Assembly: GCA_963730535.1 (NCBI GenBank)
Contig: CAVSRU010000003.1
Coordinates: forward strand, 62,001 to 126,000
From: DASSUW01 sp963730535
GTDB taxonomy: Bacteria; Actinomycetota; Thermoleophilia; Solirubrobacterales; Solirubrobacteraceae
Direction of reading: 5' to 3'
Length of the DNA: 64,000 nucleotides
Shown here: positions 16,458 through 24,581 of the stretch, piece by piece
Layout: each line of letters starts with the position of its first letter
How positions within the stretch are numbered: position 1 is the first letter of the stretch
Position numbers and translations under genes: made by a program
Notes under the pieces: model-generated
Told to the model about the DNA's origin: nothing
The model's database searches: none
Seen by the model: the letters and a program-made list of their open reading frames with translations, nothing else

Positions 16458-18779
16458 TCAGCCGGCGAATCTGCTGACGAGCTCCTCCTGCCCTGACGTC
16501 TCGAGGGCGCGTGGCCCCCGCGCCGCCCGGACGGACGCGATCGCGGCCGTCGGCGAGACGCCGGCATCGACCAGCGTGCAGGCGGCGATCATCCCGCTCC
16601 GGCCGAGTCCGCCCATGCACGTCACGACGACCGACTCGCCTTGCTTGAGCCCGTCGCGACACCACCCGACGAGGTCGGCGGCCTCGCTCAGCGAGCACGT
16701 TCCCTGGTCGGGCACGGGAAGCCAGCGGTAGTTGAGCCCGAACGCCTCGGCTCTGCTGCCGAGTTCGGGAACCCCGGCCCAGTCGAGCTCGGCATCCGTG
16801 GACAGGCACAGCAGGCGATCCACGCCCTCGGCGCGCAGTCGGGCAAGGTCCGCTTCGAGGTTGCGATCCCGGTCCCGCCGCCCGGGACAGATCGTTATCC
16901 CGAGGCGGCCGGGCCCGATGTGCGGGGATTCGACCCAGTCGACCCGCAGCACCAGGTTGGCCTCCACGGTGCCAGCGATCTGGTCGGCGAGCGAGCACGC
17001 GGCGACGAGCGCCGACTGCTTCTGCAGCTCAGACGGCTCCGGAAAGCCGAGCGTGTGAACGGCGTAGCGCAGGCCGGCCACCTGGAGTTGCAGCGGGTTG
17101 CGATCGTCGTGGCAGACCTGTCTGATCGTGCTCCGCAGCACCCGGAGAATCTCCCACGCTCGGACGAGGTGCGGCGACCGCACGTCATCGGGAAGGTCGG
17201 CAAGCGGGGCGCCCAGATCGGCGACCTCCCGGAGGGCGAGCGTGATCGAGATCGCCTCTCGCAGTTGGGCATCGTCATCGATGGGCGTGAGCAGATAGAG
17301 CAGGTCGTTCTCGAACTTCGCCAGATCTTTGAGGACGTGCCCACGACCGGCGTGGAAGAAGTCGATCACCCACACGTTGTCGTGCGCGTCTACCAGGATG
17401 TTGGCCGCGTTGAGATCGCCGTGCACGTACGACACGTAGTGGTAGTCCTGCGTGGGGAGAGGGGTGCGTGTGAGGAACCCGTCGTAGAAGCCGCAGACGT
17501 TCGGCAGCTCGAGTCCGCCGGGGAACTCGAGCATCGTCCGGGTCGCGTCCGGCACCAGGGCTGCGACGGCGGCCCGCACGTGCGGGGCCTTGTCGGCGGA
17601 GAACTGGTAGTGGGAGAAGAGCGGCAGCCGCTCGTAACGGGCCGCCGCGTACAGCGGCCCGAGGATCTCGTCGAAGGCGGTCTGCACGAGCGAGGCTAGC
17701 TGCCGGGTCGGGATATCTGCTGCGAACATCGACTGCAGCGTCCGCACGCCACCCTGGCCCATCGCCGCGTAGGAGTACTTGAGGCCGGCGCGGCTGCCGA
17801 GGTCGACGAACCCCCGAACACGCGGGGCGCTGTTGCCTAGCACGTCCTCGACGTGCTCAAACGCCACCCGCTCCTGCGCGATCGACCGGTTCGGGCCGAG
17901 CTTGACCACCGCCGGTGCGTGCTGCTGGCCGAGGGCGTCCCGGCTGACGGCCCGCCAGACGGTGGCCTCGGAGAAGCCGCCGTGTAAGGGGTCGAGATCC
18001 ACCTCCTTGCTGTCGCGGAAGAGGTGGGCCACGATGCTCCGGTCGCCGTCCTGCAGCGCGGCCGCCTCACGGCCGCCGATCCGAGGTTCGAAGCCCAGCG
18101 GGTGCCGCGGCAGGTCGAGCTCGGCTCCCGGTCGCAACCAGTCGACGAAGTCCGCGGTGGAGTCGAAACAGCTGACGCCGAGGATCTTGTCCAGCTGCGA
18201 GAGGGCGTTGAAGTGCTGCGTACGCGACGCGCTGGCCGTGAGCGCCGAGCACGTCGCGAGCTCGTCGATGCCGAGACGGGTCCTCAGCTCGTAGAGCAGG
18301 AAGCTCACCTTCGCCTCGGTCCAGACTCCGACGACACCGACGCGCAGGGGTTCGCCGCCGTGCCCGCGCCGGATCCGGTCGAGCTGCGCTTCAAGTTCGG
18401 TGCCCTCGAAGTCGTTCAGCGTGATCGAGTCGACGATGCACTCGTTGGCCGCAGCCTCTGCCCCCTGGTCCATGTCCAGCACGAGGCGCGCGCCGATCGT
18501 GTCCTTGATGCAGTGCGCGCCGAAGCGCACCAGGTGCTCGCGCTGTGCGAGATCGTCCGCGTCGTGCCAGTCGCGGATGTGGACGAGGTCGATCGCATCC
18601 GAAGGCAGGCCGCGCGCCCACTGGATGAGCTGGGCCAGCGGCCCCGCGGCCGGCTCCGGTCCGAGCAGGCGGGTCGCTTCCGAGTAGCCGACGTGCAGCA
18701 GGTTCGGCAGCGGATCGTGAGGGCCGATCGGGTCGACGAAGTCACGTTGCAGGCACTGCGTGATCAGGACGGTCGCCAT
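16458..18779 (-). CDS. three-domain fusion: isochorismatase-like, kinase-like, dual-specificity phosphatase
   Basis: A 773-residue protein. Residues 1-215 have the isochorismatase-like fold (VLITQCLQRDFVDP; GVVGVWTEAKVSF). The usual catalytic Cys position appears occupied by Lys157. Residues about 255-590 are an aminoglycoside-phosphotransferase/kinase-like domain with Lys293 (VVKLG), the catalytic loop HGDLNAAN (453-460) and VIDFFH (DFG equivalent). Residues about 610-773 are a dual-specificity phosphatase with the CX5R loop CMGGLGRSG (Cys721, Arg727) and a probable general-acid Asp near 691. The middle resembles the TCAD9-type kinases reported in predicted NTP-dependent conflict systems, from memory. 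It is convergent with the TIR gene with a 34-base gap. Substrate and partner unknown. Confidence 0.8.
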   Translation of the reverse strand: MATVLITQCLQRDFVDPIGPHDPLPNLLHVGYSEATRLLGPEPAAGPLAQLIQWARGLPSDAIDLVHIRDWHDADDLAQREHLVRFGAHCIKDTIGARLVLDMDQGAEAAANECIVDSITLNDFEGTELEAQLDRIRRGHGGEPLRVGVVGVWTEAKVSFLLYELRTRLGIDELATCSALTASASRTQHFNALSQLDKILGVSCFDSTADFVDWLRPGAELDLPRHPLGFEPRIGGREAAALQDGDRSIVAHLFRDSKEVDLDPLHGGFSEATVWRAVSRDALGQQHAPAVVKLGPNRSIAQERVAFEHVEDVLGNSAPRVRGFVDLGSRAGLKYSYAAMGQGGVRTLQSMFAADIPTRQLASLVQTAFDEILGPLYAAARYERLPLFSHYQFSADKAPHVRAAVAALVPDATRTMLEFPGGLELPNVCGFYDGFLTRTPLPTQDYHYVSYVHGDLNAANILVDAHDNVWVIDFFHAGRGHVLKDLAKFENDLLYLLTPIDDDAQLREAISITLALREVADLGAPLADLPDDVRSPHLVRAWEILRVLRSTIRQVCHDDRNPLQLQVAGLRYAVHTLGFPEPSELQKQSALVAACSLADQIAGTVEANLVLRVDWVESPHIGPGRLGITICPGRRDRDRNLEADLARLRAEGVDRLLCLSTDAELDWAGVPELGSRAEAFGLNYRWLPVPDQGTCSLSEAADLVGWCRDGLKQGESVVVTCMGGLGRSGMIAACTLVDAGVSPTAAIASVRAARGPRALETSGQEELVSRFAG

Positions 18780-18869
18780 CTGACTCTCGTAGCCTGCGCC
18801 CAGGACGTGGCGATTGCAACCCCGACCCTGGACGTCGTGCGAGTGGCCGCGCGCCGCGCCTAACCGGTT

Positions 18870-21248
18870 GTGCCGGCTTGGGTTGATCGGCGCTCGCGAG
18901 CCAGGTCGTGGAGCCTTTCGTTACTCGCCGTGACCGAGCCGGGCAGGAGGAACCGGCGTCTGATCGATGCGGCCTTTCTGCTGCTCGCGGCGATCGTGAT
19001 CGGGCTGACAGCGGTCGTCGCCTCGTCTGCCAAGCGCAGAGACGAGGACGTCGCGCAGGCGCTCCAGACCGTCCTCGCGTGGGCCGATTCGCTGTGGCGC
19101 CTTGCCTTCGTCGGACCGCTTCTGCTCGCGCTCATCGTTGCCCTCGACGTGCTCCTGCAGCGGCGGTGGAGCCTTGCTCGCGACCTGCTGGTCGCGGCGC
19201 TTCTCGCCGTCGCCGCCGGCTTCCTGCTCGATGGCGTCGTCGAGCCAGACTGGGTGCCGATCGACGATCAACTGCTGTCGAACTCGGGCTATCCCGAGCT
19301 CAGGCTCGCGACAGCCACGGCGATTCTCGTCGTCGTAGCGCCGGAGCTCGTGCGCTGGGTCCGCTTGGCGGCGGCGTGGACCCTGCCATTCGCCACGATC
19401 GGTGCGGTCGTGCTGGGCGCTGGGCTGCCATCTGGCGCACTCGGCGGGCTGGCGCTCGGGCTCGCCGCGGGGGCTACGGTCCAGCTCGTCTTCGGGACGG
19501 CCGCCGGCGTGCCGCCGACCGAGCACGTGCGCGAGGCGCTCGCGGCGCTCGGCGTCGGGATCGTCGAGCTGGCGCCGGCCACTCGGCAGCGCGTCGGCTA
19601 TGCCGAGTATGTCGGCCGCGACGCCCAGGGTTCGCTCAGGGTGCGAGTCCTCGGCCGCGACGCGCAGGATACGCAGCGGCTCGCCCGGCGCTGGCGCCTT
19701 CTCGCCTACCGCGACCCACCTCGGAGCGCGCCGGTGGGGCGCCTGGAGCAGGTCGAGCATGAAGGGCTCGCGCTCTTCATGGCGGCGCAGGCGGGCGTCC
19801 GCGTACCCGAGGTGGTGATCGCCGCACTTGGCCCAGAGCACGACGCACTCATCGTCACTCGCCAGCCGGACGTGGCCCCGCTGGAGCTCGCGAGCCACGA
19901 CCAGGTGAGCGACGAGACGCTCCTCGATCTGATGCGCCAGGTCGCCGAGCTGCACCGGGCAGGCATCTCTCACGGTCGGCTCAACCTGAGCAACGTGCTC
20001 CCGTCTACGGATGGGCCGATGCTCGTCGACCTGTCGGCCGCGACGCTCGGCGCCCCGCAGTCGGCACTCGACATCGACGTGGCTGAGCTCCTGGTCGCGA
20101 CATGCTGCCTTGTCGGCCCGGAGCGCACGCTGGCCAGAGCGGTCGAGGCCGGCTTCGGCGACACTCTGGCGCGCGTCCAGCCGTATCTCCAGCGCGCGGC
20201 GCTCACGCCGCACGCGCGCGATCTCGCCCGCGCGCAGGATGTCGGCCTGAAGAAGCTGCGTGCGGCCGTGAGCGAGGCAACCGGGACGCCGGTTCCGGAG
20301 ATCGCGGAGCTGCGGCGGGTCCGTCCGAAGGACGTCCTGATGATGGCGGCGCTCGTCTTCGCCGCCTACCTGCTGATCAGCCAGCTCGCGGACATCGGGT
20401 TCGAGACGCTCGTCGATGAGCTCGGCAAGGCCGAGCTCGCGTGGGTGCTCGTCGCACTGATCCTCGCGCAGGCGGCGTTGATCTGGTCGGCGGTCTCGGT
20501 GCGCGGGGCGGTGCCCGCGCCGCTTCCACTCCTGCCGTGTGTCGTGCTCCAGTCCGCGATCAAGTTCATCAACCTGACCGTGCCGAGTTCAGCGGGCCGG
20601 ATCGGGATGAACGTGCGCTTCCTGCAGCGGCAAGGTGTGCCGGGCGCACAGGCGCTGGCCTCGGGGGCCGTCGACGACGCCTCCGAGACCGTCGTGCAGG
20701 TGGCGCTCTTCCTGATCGCGGTCTCGTTCGTGAACGTCGATGTGGACATCAACCGATTCAGCGGCACAGGCCCCGACATGCGCCTCCTGGTCGGGATCGG
20801 CGTCGCGCTACTCCTCAGTGCCGCCGTGGTGTTCACGGTGCCGAAGGTGCGCGAGAAAGCTTTGCCGGAGATCCAGAGCGGCCTGGGCGGTCTCTGGAGC
20901 GTCGCACGCGTCCGGCGCAAGCGGATCGAGCTCTTCGGTGGGAACGTGCTCTCTGAGCTCACCTATGCGCTCGCCCTGGGTGCGACGTGCGTCGCATACG
21001 GCGCGCATCTCAACCTTGCCGAGCTCGTGTTCGTCAACAGCGCGGCGGCCGTTCTCTCCAGTCTTATCCCGGTGCCCGGCGGCATCGGCGCGGCCGAAGC
21101 CGCGCTTGCCGCGGGTCTCATTTCGGTTGGGGTCGACGAGTCGACGGCGTTCGCGGTCGCCATTACCCAGCGACTGTGCACGTTCTACCTGCCGCCCATC
21201 TGGGGCTACATCTCGCTGCGCTGGCTCAGCAACAACGGCTACATCTGA
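18870..21248 (+). CDS. flippase-like membrane protein with degenerate kinase domain
   Basis: Up to 792 residues. After several N-terminal helices (about residues 30-210) comes a cytosolic kinase-like region (about 280-450) whose catalytic loop reads HGRLNLSN, so the usual Asp is Arg, and whose metal-binding motif reads VDLSA instead of DFG; it is probably a pseudokinase. The last 300 residues are the LPG-synthase/AglD-type membrane domain (PSSAGRIGMNVRFLQRQGVP, SSLIPVPGGIGAAEAAL). Such proteins are thought to move lipid-linked intermediates across the membrane. A GTG at 18930 (VTEPGRRN) is an equally likely start. The gene is divergent from the three-domain fusion. Confidence 0.85.
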   Translation: MPAWVDRRSRARSWSLSLLAVTEPGRRNRRLIDAAFLLLAAIVIGLTAVVASSAKRRDEDVAQALQTVLAWADSLWRLAFVGPLLLALIVALDVLLQRRWSLARDLLVAALLAVAAGFLLDGVVEPDWVPIDDQLLSNSGYPELRLATATAILVVVAPELVRWVRLAAAWTLPFATIGAVVLGAGLPSGALGGLALGLAAGATVQLVFGTAAGVPPTEHVREALAALGVGIVELAPATRQRVGYAEYVGRDAQGSLRVRVLGRDAQDTQRLARRWRLLAYRDPPRSAPVGRLEQVEHEGLALFMAAQAGVRVPEVVIAALGPEHDALIVTRQPDVAPLELASHDQVSDETLLDLMRQVAELHRAGISHGRLNLSNVLPSTDGPMLVDLSAATLGAPQSALDIDVAELLVATCCLVGPERTLARAVEAGFGDTLARVQPYLQRAALTPHARDLARAQDVGLKKLRAAVSEATGTPVPEIAELRRVRPKDVLMMAALVFAAYLLISQLADIGFETLVDELGKAELAWVLVALILAQAALIWSAVSVRGAVPAPLPLLPCVVLQSAIKFINLTVPSSAGRIGMNVRFLQRQGVPGAQALASGAVDDASETVVQVALFLIAVSFVNVDVDINRFSGTGPDMRLLVGIGVALLLSAAVVFTVPKVREKALPEIQSGLGGLWSVARVRRKRIELFGGNVLSELTYALALGATCVAYGAHLNLAELVFVNSAAAVLSSLIPVPGGIGAAEAALAAGLISVGVDESTAFAVAITQRLCTFYLPPIWGYISLRWLSNNGYI

Positions 21249-21254
21249 ACTGCG

Positions 21255-21278
21255 AAAACCGCCCGGCGAAGCGGCTTT
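21255..21278. terminator. bidirectional terminator between convergent genes
   Basis: AAAACCGC (21255-21262) pairs with GCGGCTTT (21271-21278) with one mismatch, giving A/T-flanked arms on both strands between two convergent stop codons (21248 and 21281). Confidence 0.5.
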
Positions 21279-21280
21279 GC

Positions 21281-21871
21281 CTAGCGGCCGTGGAGCGCTT
21301 CGAGGAGCGAGCCGATGGCCGTCGCGTAGTTCTGCTCCGGATCGCCCTGGAGGTGCGCGACGAGGGGGCCGCCCCACCGCATGTGCATGAGCTCGATTGT
21401 GACCAGGCCGTGCATCGTCGCCCAGACGAGGTGAGCATCGGCTGCCGGGTCGGTGAAATCGGGCCGCCAATCGGCGACGCGGGTGGCGAGCATTTCGAAG
21501 GTCTCCAGGCCTGCCAGGCGGCTGGCGTCGGACGGAACGAAGTCAGGGGTCGCTCGCTCGAACATGAGTCCGTAGAGCGCCTCGTTGTCGAGCGCGAACG
21601 CGCGGTAGGCCAGGGCGAACGCCAGCAGCTCCTGCCGGCCCTGACCATCTGAGGGAACGCTGCTGAGCCGGTCCTCTAAGCGTCGGAAGCCGTACAGGTA
21701 GAGCTGCTCCAGCAGCCCCTGCTTTGACCCGAAGTGCGTGTAGACGCCCATCGTCGACTGCCCGGCAGTCGCCGCCAGGTCGCGTATGCGGAGAGCCCCG
21801 GGTCCGCGCTCCTCCAACAGGCGCAGCGCAGCGTCGAGAAGGGTTTCCCGCGTTGTCGAGGGGCTGGGCAC
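21281..21871 (-). CDS. TetR family regulator, WHG-domain type
   Basis: A 196-residue regulator from a GTG start. The N-terminal helix-turn-helix covers about residues 8-55 (LLDAALRLLEERGPGALRIRDLA, STMGVYTHFGSKQGLL). The C-terminal domain (AYRAFALDNEALYGLMFE, then VWATMHGLVTIELM) is the TetR_C_13/WHG type. It is divergent from the four-helix membrane protein at 21923. The 51-base gap contains a perfect 15-bp palindrome on the -10 region of the neighbour's promoter, making that gene the obvious target. No Shine-Dalgarno sequence precedes the GTG. Confidence 0.9.
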   Translation of the reverse strand: MPSPSTTRETLLDAALRLLEERGPGALRIRDLAATAGQSTMGVYTHFGSKQGLLEQLYLYGFRRLEDRLSSVPSDGQGRQELLAFALAYRAFALDNEALYGLMFERATPDFVPSDASRLAGLETFEMLATRVADWRPDFTDPAADAHLVWATMHGLVTIELMHMRWGGPLVAHLQGDPEQNYATAIGSLLEALHGR

Positions 21872-21887
21872 GTACGCATCGTACGAC

Positions 21888-21916
21888 TTGACGCGATGCC
21901 ATAACTAAGTTATGTT
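21888..21916 (+). promoter_or_regulatory. leaderless promoter with palindromic operator
   Basis: TTGACG (21888-21893), a 17-base spacer and TATGTT (21911-21916) end six bases before the ATG at 21923. CATAACT-A-AGTTATG (21900-21914) is a perfect palindrome covering the spacer and the start of the -10 box, ideally placed for repression by the divergent TetR protein. A second repeat, CGTACG-CAT-CGTACG (21871-21885), lies at the TetR start. Confidence 0.72.
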
Positions 21917-21922
21917 GCACCC

Positions 21923-22390
21923 ATGCCAACCCACACGAACACCCACATCGACAAGCCCTCGGGGCATCCCGCCAGGCTGCTGCTCGGCCTGACCGGCGCC
22001 CTGCTGGCGCTCCTGGTCCTCAACCTCGTGGTCTTCGACGACCTGCGCATCGACCCGTCGGCCGGAGCGCTCGAGACGTTCACCAAGCCGCAGCACCTCT
22101 CAAGCCTCGTCGCCGTCCTCATCGCCGCCACCCTGGTCGCGTTCAAGCACCGATCCGCGGCCCGAGTGGCTGTGGTCGTCGCGTGGATCGAGATCACGGC
22201 GTTCGCGCTCTTCCACCTCATCCCGGTCGAGGTCGGGCCCTCCAAGCCGTACTGGGGCGACGGGATGGGAGACGCACTGCAGTGGGTGGGCCTCCTGTCG
22301 ATCATCGCCGTCAGCGCGGCGATCGTCCGCGTTGCGCAGCGCTCATCGAACGTGGCCGTCACACCGAACGTCGCGAGCCTGCGGTCATGA
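21923..22390 (+). CDS. four-helix membrane protein
   Basis: A 155-residue protein with four predicted helices (about 18-40, 56-74, 79-101 and 117-137) and short polar ends. The pattern of conserved Asp/Glu and Pro in loops (LIPVEVGPSKPYWGDG) resembles small uncharacterised actinobacterial membrane proteins. It is controlled by a leaderless promoter with a TetR-type operator, so it is probably induced by a small molecule. The stop overlaps the ATG of a truncated ABC transporter ATPase, suggesting the original operon was membrane protein plus ABC exporter. Confidence 0.78.
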   Translation: MPTHTNTHIDKPSGHPARLLLGLTGALLALLVLNLVVFDDLRIDPSAGALETFTKPQHLSSLVAVLIAATLVAFKHRSAARVAVVVAWIEITAFALFHLIPVEVGPSKPYWGDGMGDALQWVGLLSIIAVSAAIVRVAQRSSNVAVTPNVASLRS

Positions 22391-22892
22391 TCAACGCCGA
22401 ACGACTAACCAAGCAGCTCGGCGGGCGCACCGTCGTCTCCGACGTCTCATTCCGCTGCGAGCCGGGCACCGTCAGAACGGTGTGCTCGGCGATGGCGCCG
22501 AGGCCGCCGATGAGACCCGGGTCAAGGGATGGGCGCCCGCCCGCTCCGGTGACTCCGGTGCGATGTGGCGCGGTGTAGGCGAAGTGGCGCCTCACGCGGC
22601 CGTCGCGCAGGAGCAGGTACTGGCGCTGGCGCAGGACCGCGCCCTCGGCCTCGGAAACCCGCTCGAGCCACACCGCGGCGCCCACGTCGTGGAGGGCGGC
22701 GCTCCACTCCACGAGCCGTCCCGGCCCTGGGAAGAGGCCCTCCAGGCGGGCGATGATCGCCGCCGGCCCGGCGACGCGCTCGCGCCCGCCGCGCACGTTG
22801 AGGTCCAGGACCGCGTCCTCGGCATAGCACTCGCCCAGCGCGGCGAAGTCCCCGGACTCCAGCCCGGCCCGCAGGGCGTCCGCGACGCTCAC
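22359..22892 (-). CDS. SnoaL-like/NTF2-fold protein with chimeric C-terminus
   Basis: From the GTG at 22892, residues 1 to about 115 (VADALRAGLESGDFAALGECYAEDAVLD, WLERVSEAEGAVLRQRQYLLLRDGRVRRHFAYTAPH) form the cone-shaped NTF2/SnoaL fold used for small-molecule binding or isomerisation. The last 60 codons run antisense through the ABC ATPase fragment and are probably not native, meaning a deletion removed the true 3' end. The start overlaps the stop of an upstream fragment (GTGA), a sign of former translational coupling. Confidence 0.55.
   Translation of the reverse strand: MSVADALRAGLESGDFAALGECYAEDAVLDLNVRGGRERVAGPAAIIARLEGLFPGPGRLVEWSAALHDVGAAVWLERVSEAEGAVLRQRQYLLLRDGRVRRHFAYTAPHRTGVTGAGGRPSLDPGLIGGLGAIAEHTVLTVPGSQRNETSETTVRPPSCLVSRSALIMTAGSRRSV
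22387..22473 (+). pseudogene. 5' fragment of ABC transporter ATPase
   Basis: ATG at 22387 overlaps the preceding stop by four bases and encodes MINAERLTKQLGGRTVVSDVSF then RCEPGTV, the first strands of a drug-export ABC ATPase. The Walker A motif should follow within ten residues but the sequence breaks off; downstream codons do not resemble any ABC protein. It is a deletion junction with the 3' end of the opposite-strand SnoaL-like gene. Confidence 0.65.
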
Positions 22893-23029
22893 GGCCGGCG
22901 CCCGGACCCGACCTTCGCCACCGCCGGCAGCTCGTGACCGCCCGCGACGCGGTGGGGGTCTACCAGCTCGGCGAACGCTGCGTGGGCGCGCTCGCGCGCC
23001 GCCGCGCTCAACGCCTCGACAAGGGACAA
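22889..23029 (-). pseudogene. 3' fragment of unidentified gene
   Basis: A 46-codon frame from 23029 reading LSLVEALSAAARERAHAAFAEL and ending AVAKVGSGRRP. It looks like the C-terminal tail of a larger enzyme. It overlaps the SnoaL start by four bases and begins three bases after the PadR stop, so the 5' part was probably lost by deletion. No family can be assigned. Confidence 0.35.
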
Positions 23030-23031
23030 TC

Positions 23032-23595
23032 CTATTCGCGCCGCTGGCGCGCGCTTCTCGGCTGCGGAGCGAGGTCCCGTTCGATCTCCTGCACCAGGTC
23101 AAGATGAAGGTCGAGCAGGCGGCGCAGGAATCCGATCACGAGCAGCTGGTACTTGCGTCGATGCGGCAACGTCTCTGTTCGCGCCGCTGCCTCGTCGAGC
23201 CGTACGCGCAGGTCAGCGATGTCCTCGCGGATCGTCGCGGCGTTCTCGCGCGTCGGCGCTTCGCCGACCAGGTCGCAGATGAGGAGCCGCAGCAGCAACT
23301 CGTTCTTGACGGGCTGGAAGCGCACGGGCGTCCGGGCATACGCGTGCAGCGCGTCGAGTCCCTTCGCCGTCAGCCTGTACACCGTTCGCTCGCGGGTCCT
23401 TCCCGGCTCCTTGTGCGCCTCCAGGTAGCCGAGCCGTGCGAGCCGCTTCGGCTCCGTGTAGTACTGGCTCTCGCCGGCCCAGTCGAGGATCCTTCCCTGT
23501 CGCGCCATCCGGCGCAGGTCGTGGGCGCCCGCCCCGTGGCGCCCGACCAGGCCGAGGATCTCGTATGAGAAGAGAGTCAGGTCATTGCTGGCCAT
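23032..23595 (-). CDS. PadR family transcriptional regulator
   Basis: A 187-residue PadR protein. The N-terminal winged helix includes LTLFSYEILGLVGRHGAGAHDL and the wing YYTEPKRLARLGYLEAHKEPGRTRERTVYRLTAKG. The C-terminal half is a long-helix dimerisation region (about 110-180) of the PadR s1/AphA type. It is divergent from the SAM methyltransferase gene, whose promoter carries two palindromes with the same half-site, so that gene is its likely target. The start at 23595 places the winged helix at the N-terminus. Confidence 0.88.
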   Translation of the reverse strand: MASNDLTLFSYEILGLVGRHGAGAHDLRRMARQGRILDWAGESQYYTEPKRLARLGYLEAHKEPGRTRERTVYRLTAKGLDALHAYARTPVRFQPVKNELLLRLLICDLVGEAPTRENAATIREDIADLRVRLDEAAARTETLPHRRKYQLLVIGFLRRLLDLHLDLVQEIERDLAPQPRSARQRRE

Positions 23596-23615
23596 GTACC
23601 GCTCGGACGCTCGTC

Positions 23616-23659
23616 TTGACAGGGCTATGAATCATAGGTAGCGTAACTATGAGCCATAG
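23616..23659 (+). promoter_or_regulatory. promoter with paired PadR-type operators
   Basis: Consensus TTGACA (23616-23621), a 17-base spacer and TAGCGT (23639-23644). CTATGA-A-TCATAG (23625-23637) fills the spacer and CTATG-AGC-CATAG (23647-23659) covers the start-site region. The two share the half-site CTATG/CATAG with centres 22 bases apart, about two helical turns, fitting cooperative binding by the divergent PadR protein. Confidence 0.7.
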
Positions 23660-23678
23660 GTTAGAGGAAGGTTCAGAC

Positions 23679-24479
23679 ATGACGGTGACCGGGGCGACAT
23701 CGGGAAGCGCTAAGAAGTGGGGGCCCCTCTGGGGCGCGCGGCCGCGGGAGTGGGCAGAGAACGAGGATCAGCAGCTGCCGACCTACGAGGAGGCGATCCG
23801 GCATGTGGGCCTCGCCCCGGGACAGCGGGTCCTCGACATCGGCTGTGGGACGGGCGTATTCCTACGCCTCGTCGCCGACCGCGCGGCCGAGCCGGTCGGT
23901 CTGGACGCCTCCGAGGCGTTGATCGAGATCGCTCGCGAGCGGCTCCCCGAGGCCGACCTGCGGGTGGGTGACATGGAGCAGCTGCCCTACGACGACGACA
24001 GCTTCGACCTGGTCACCGGCTTCAACTCGTTCTTCTTCGCCGCCGACCTGGTCGCCGCGCTGCGCGAGGCAGGACGGGTCGCCAAGCCAGGGGCCCTCGT
24101 CGTGATCCAGGTCTGGGGCCGCCCGGAACGCTGCGATCTTGAGGCGATGAAGCAGATCGCGCGACGCTACGCCCCGCCCCCGCCCTCGGACGCACCGCCG
24201 CCGCCAAAGCTCTGGAACGCCGGCGTCCTCGAGGGACTGGCGAGCGAGGCCGGCCTGACGCCAGAGAGCGCATTCGACACGGAGTACGCCTTCAAGTACC
24301 GGGACGAGGAAACCCTCGGCCGTCTGCTGGTGGCCCCAATGGGCCTTGCCGAGCTGGCCGGGCGCGAACGTGAGGACGCGCTGCGGCGCGAGATCGTCGA
24401 TACGCTGGCGCCATATCGCACGGCGGATGGCAGCTACGCGCTCACCAACGTGTTCCACTACCTCCTCGCTCGAGCCTGA
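23679..24479 (+). CDS. class I SAM-dependent methyltransferase
   Basis: A 266-residue enzyme. Motif I is VLDIGCGTG (SAM-binding loop), followed by VGLDASEALI, VGDMEQLPYDDDSFDLVTGFN (motifs II and III) and a post-core Trp-rich segment. The start at 23679 is supported by a GAGGAAGG ribosome-binding site (23664-23671); an ATG 30 bases upstream lies inside the operator. It is transcribed divergently from PadR and is probably repressed by it, suggesting an inducible detoxification or natural-product modification role. The acceptor substrate is unknown. Confidence 0.88.
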   Translation: MTVTGATSGSAKKWGPLWGARPREWAENEDQQLPTYEEAIRHVGLAPGQRVLDIGCGTGVFLRLVADRAAEPVGLDASEALIEIARERLPEADLRVGDMEQLPYDDDSFDLVTGFNSFFFAADLVAALREAGRVAKPGALVVIQVWGRPERCDLEAMKQIARRYAPPPPSDAPPPPKLWNAGVLEGLASEAGLTPESAFDTEYAFKYRDEETLGRLLVAPMGLAELAGREREDALRREIVDTLAPYRTADGSYALTNVFHYLLARA

Positions 24480-24581
24480 CACGGACACTCTGGGCCTGCC
24501 GTCGGAGCATGTCGCGAGTCGTTTGCATCGAGGCACCTGCGTCTGGTCTTGGCACACACGAATCGGCCTTGTTGCGGACGA

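Noticed and set aside
15506..18779. Classical CBASS or Pycsar operon
   Set aside because: No nucleotide cyclase or CD-NTase gene is adjacent and the TIR gene is convergent with its neighbour, so the defence role is only a hypothesis.
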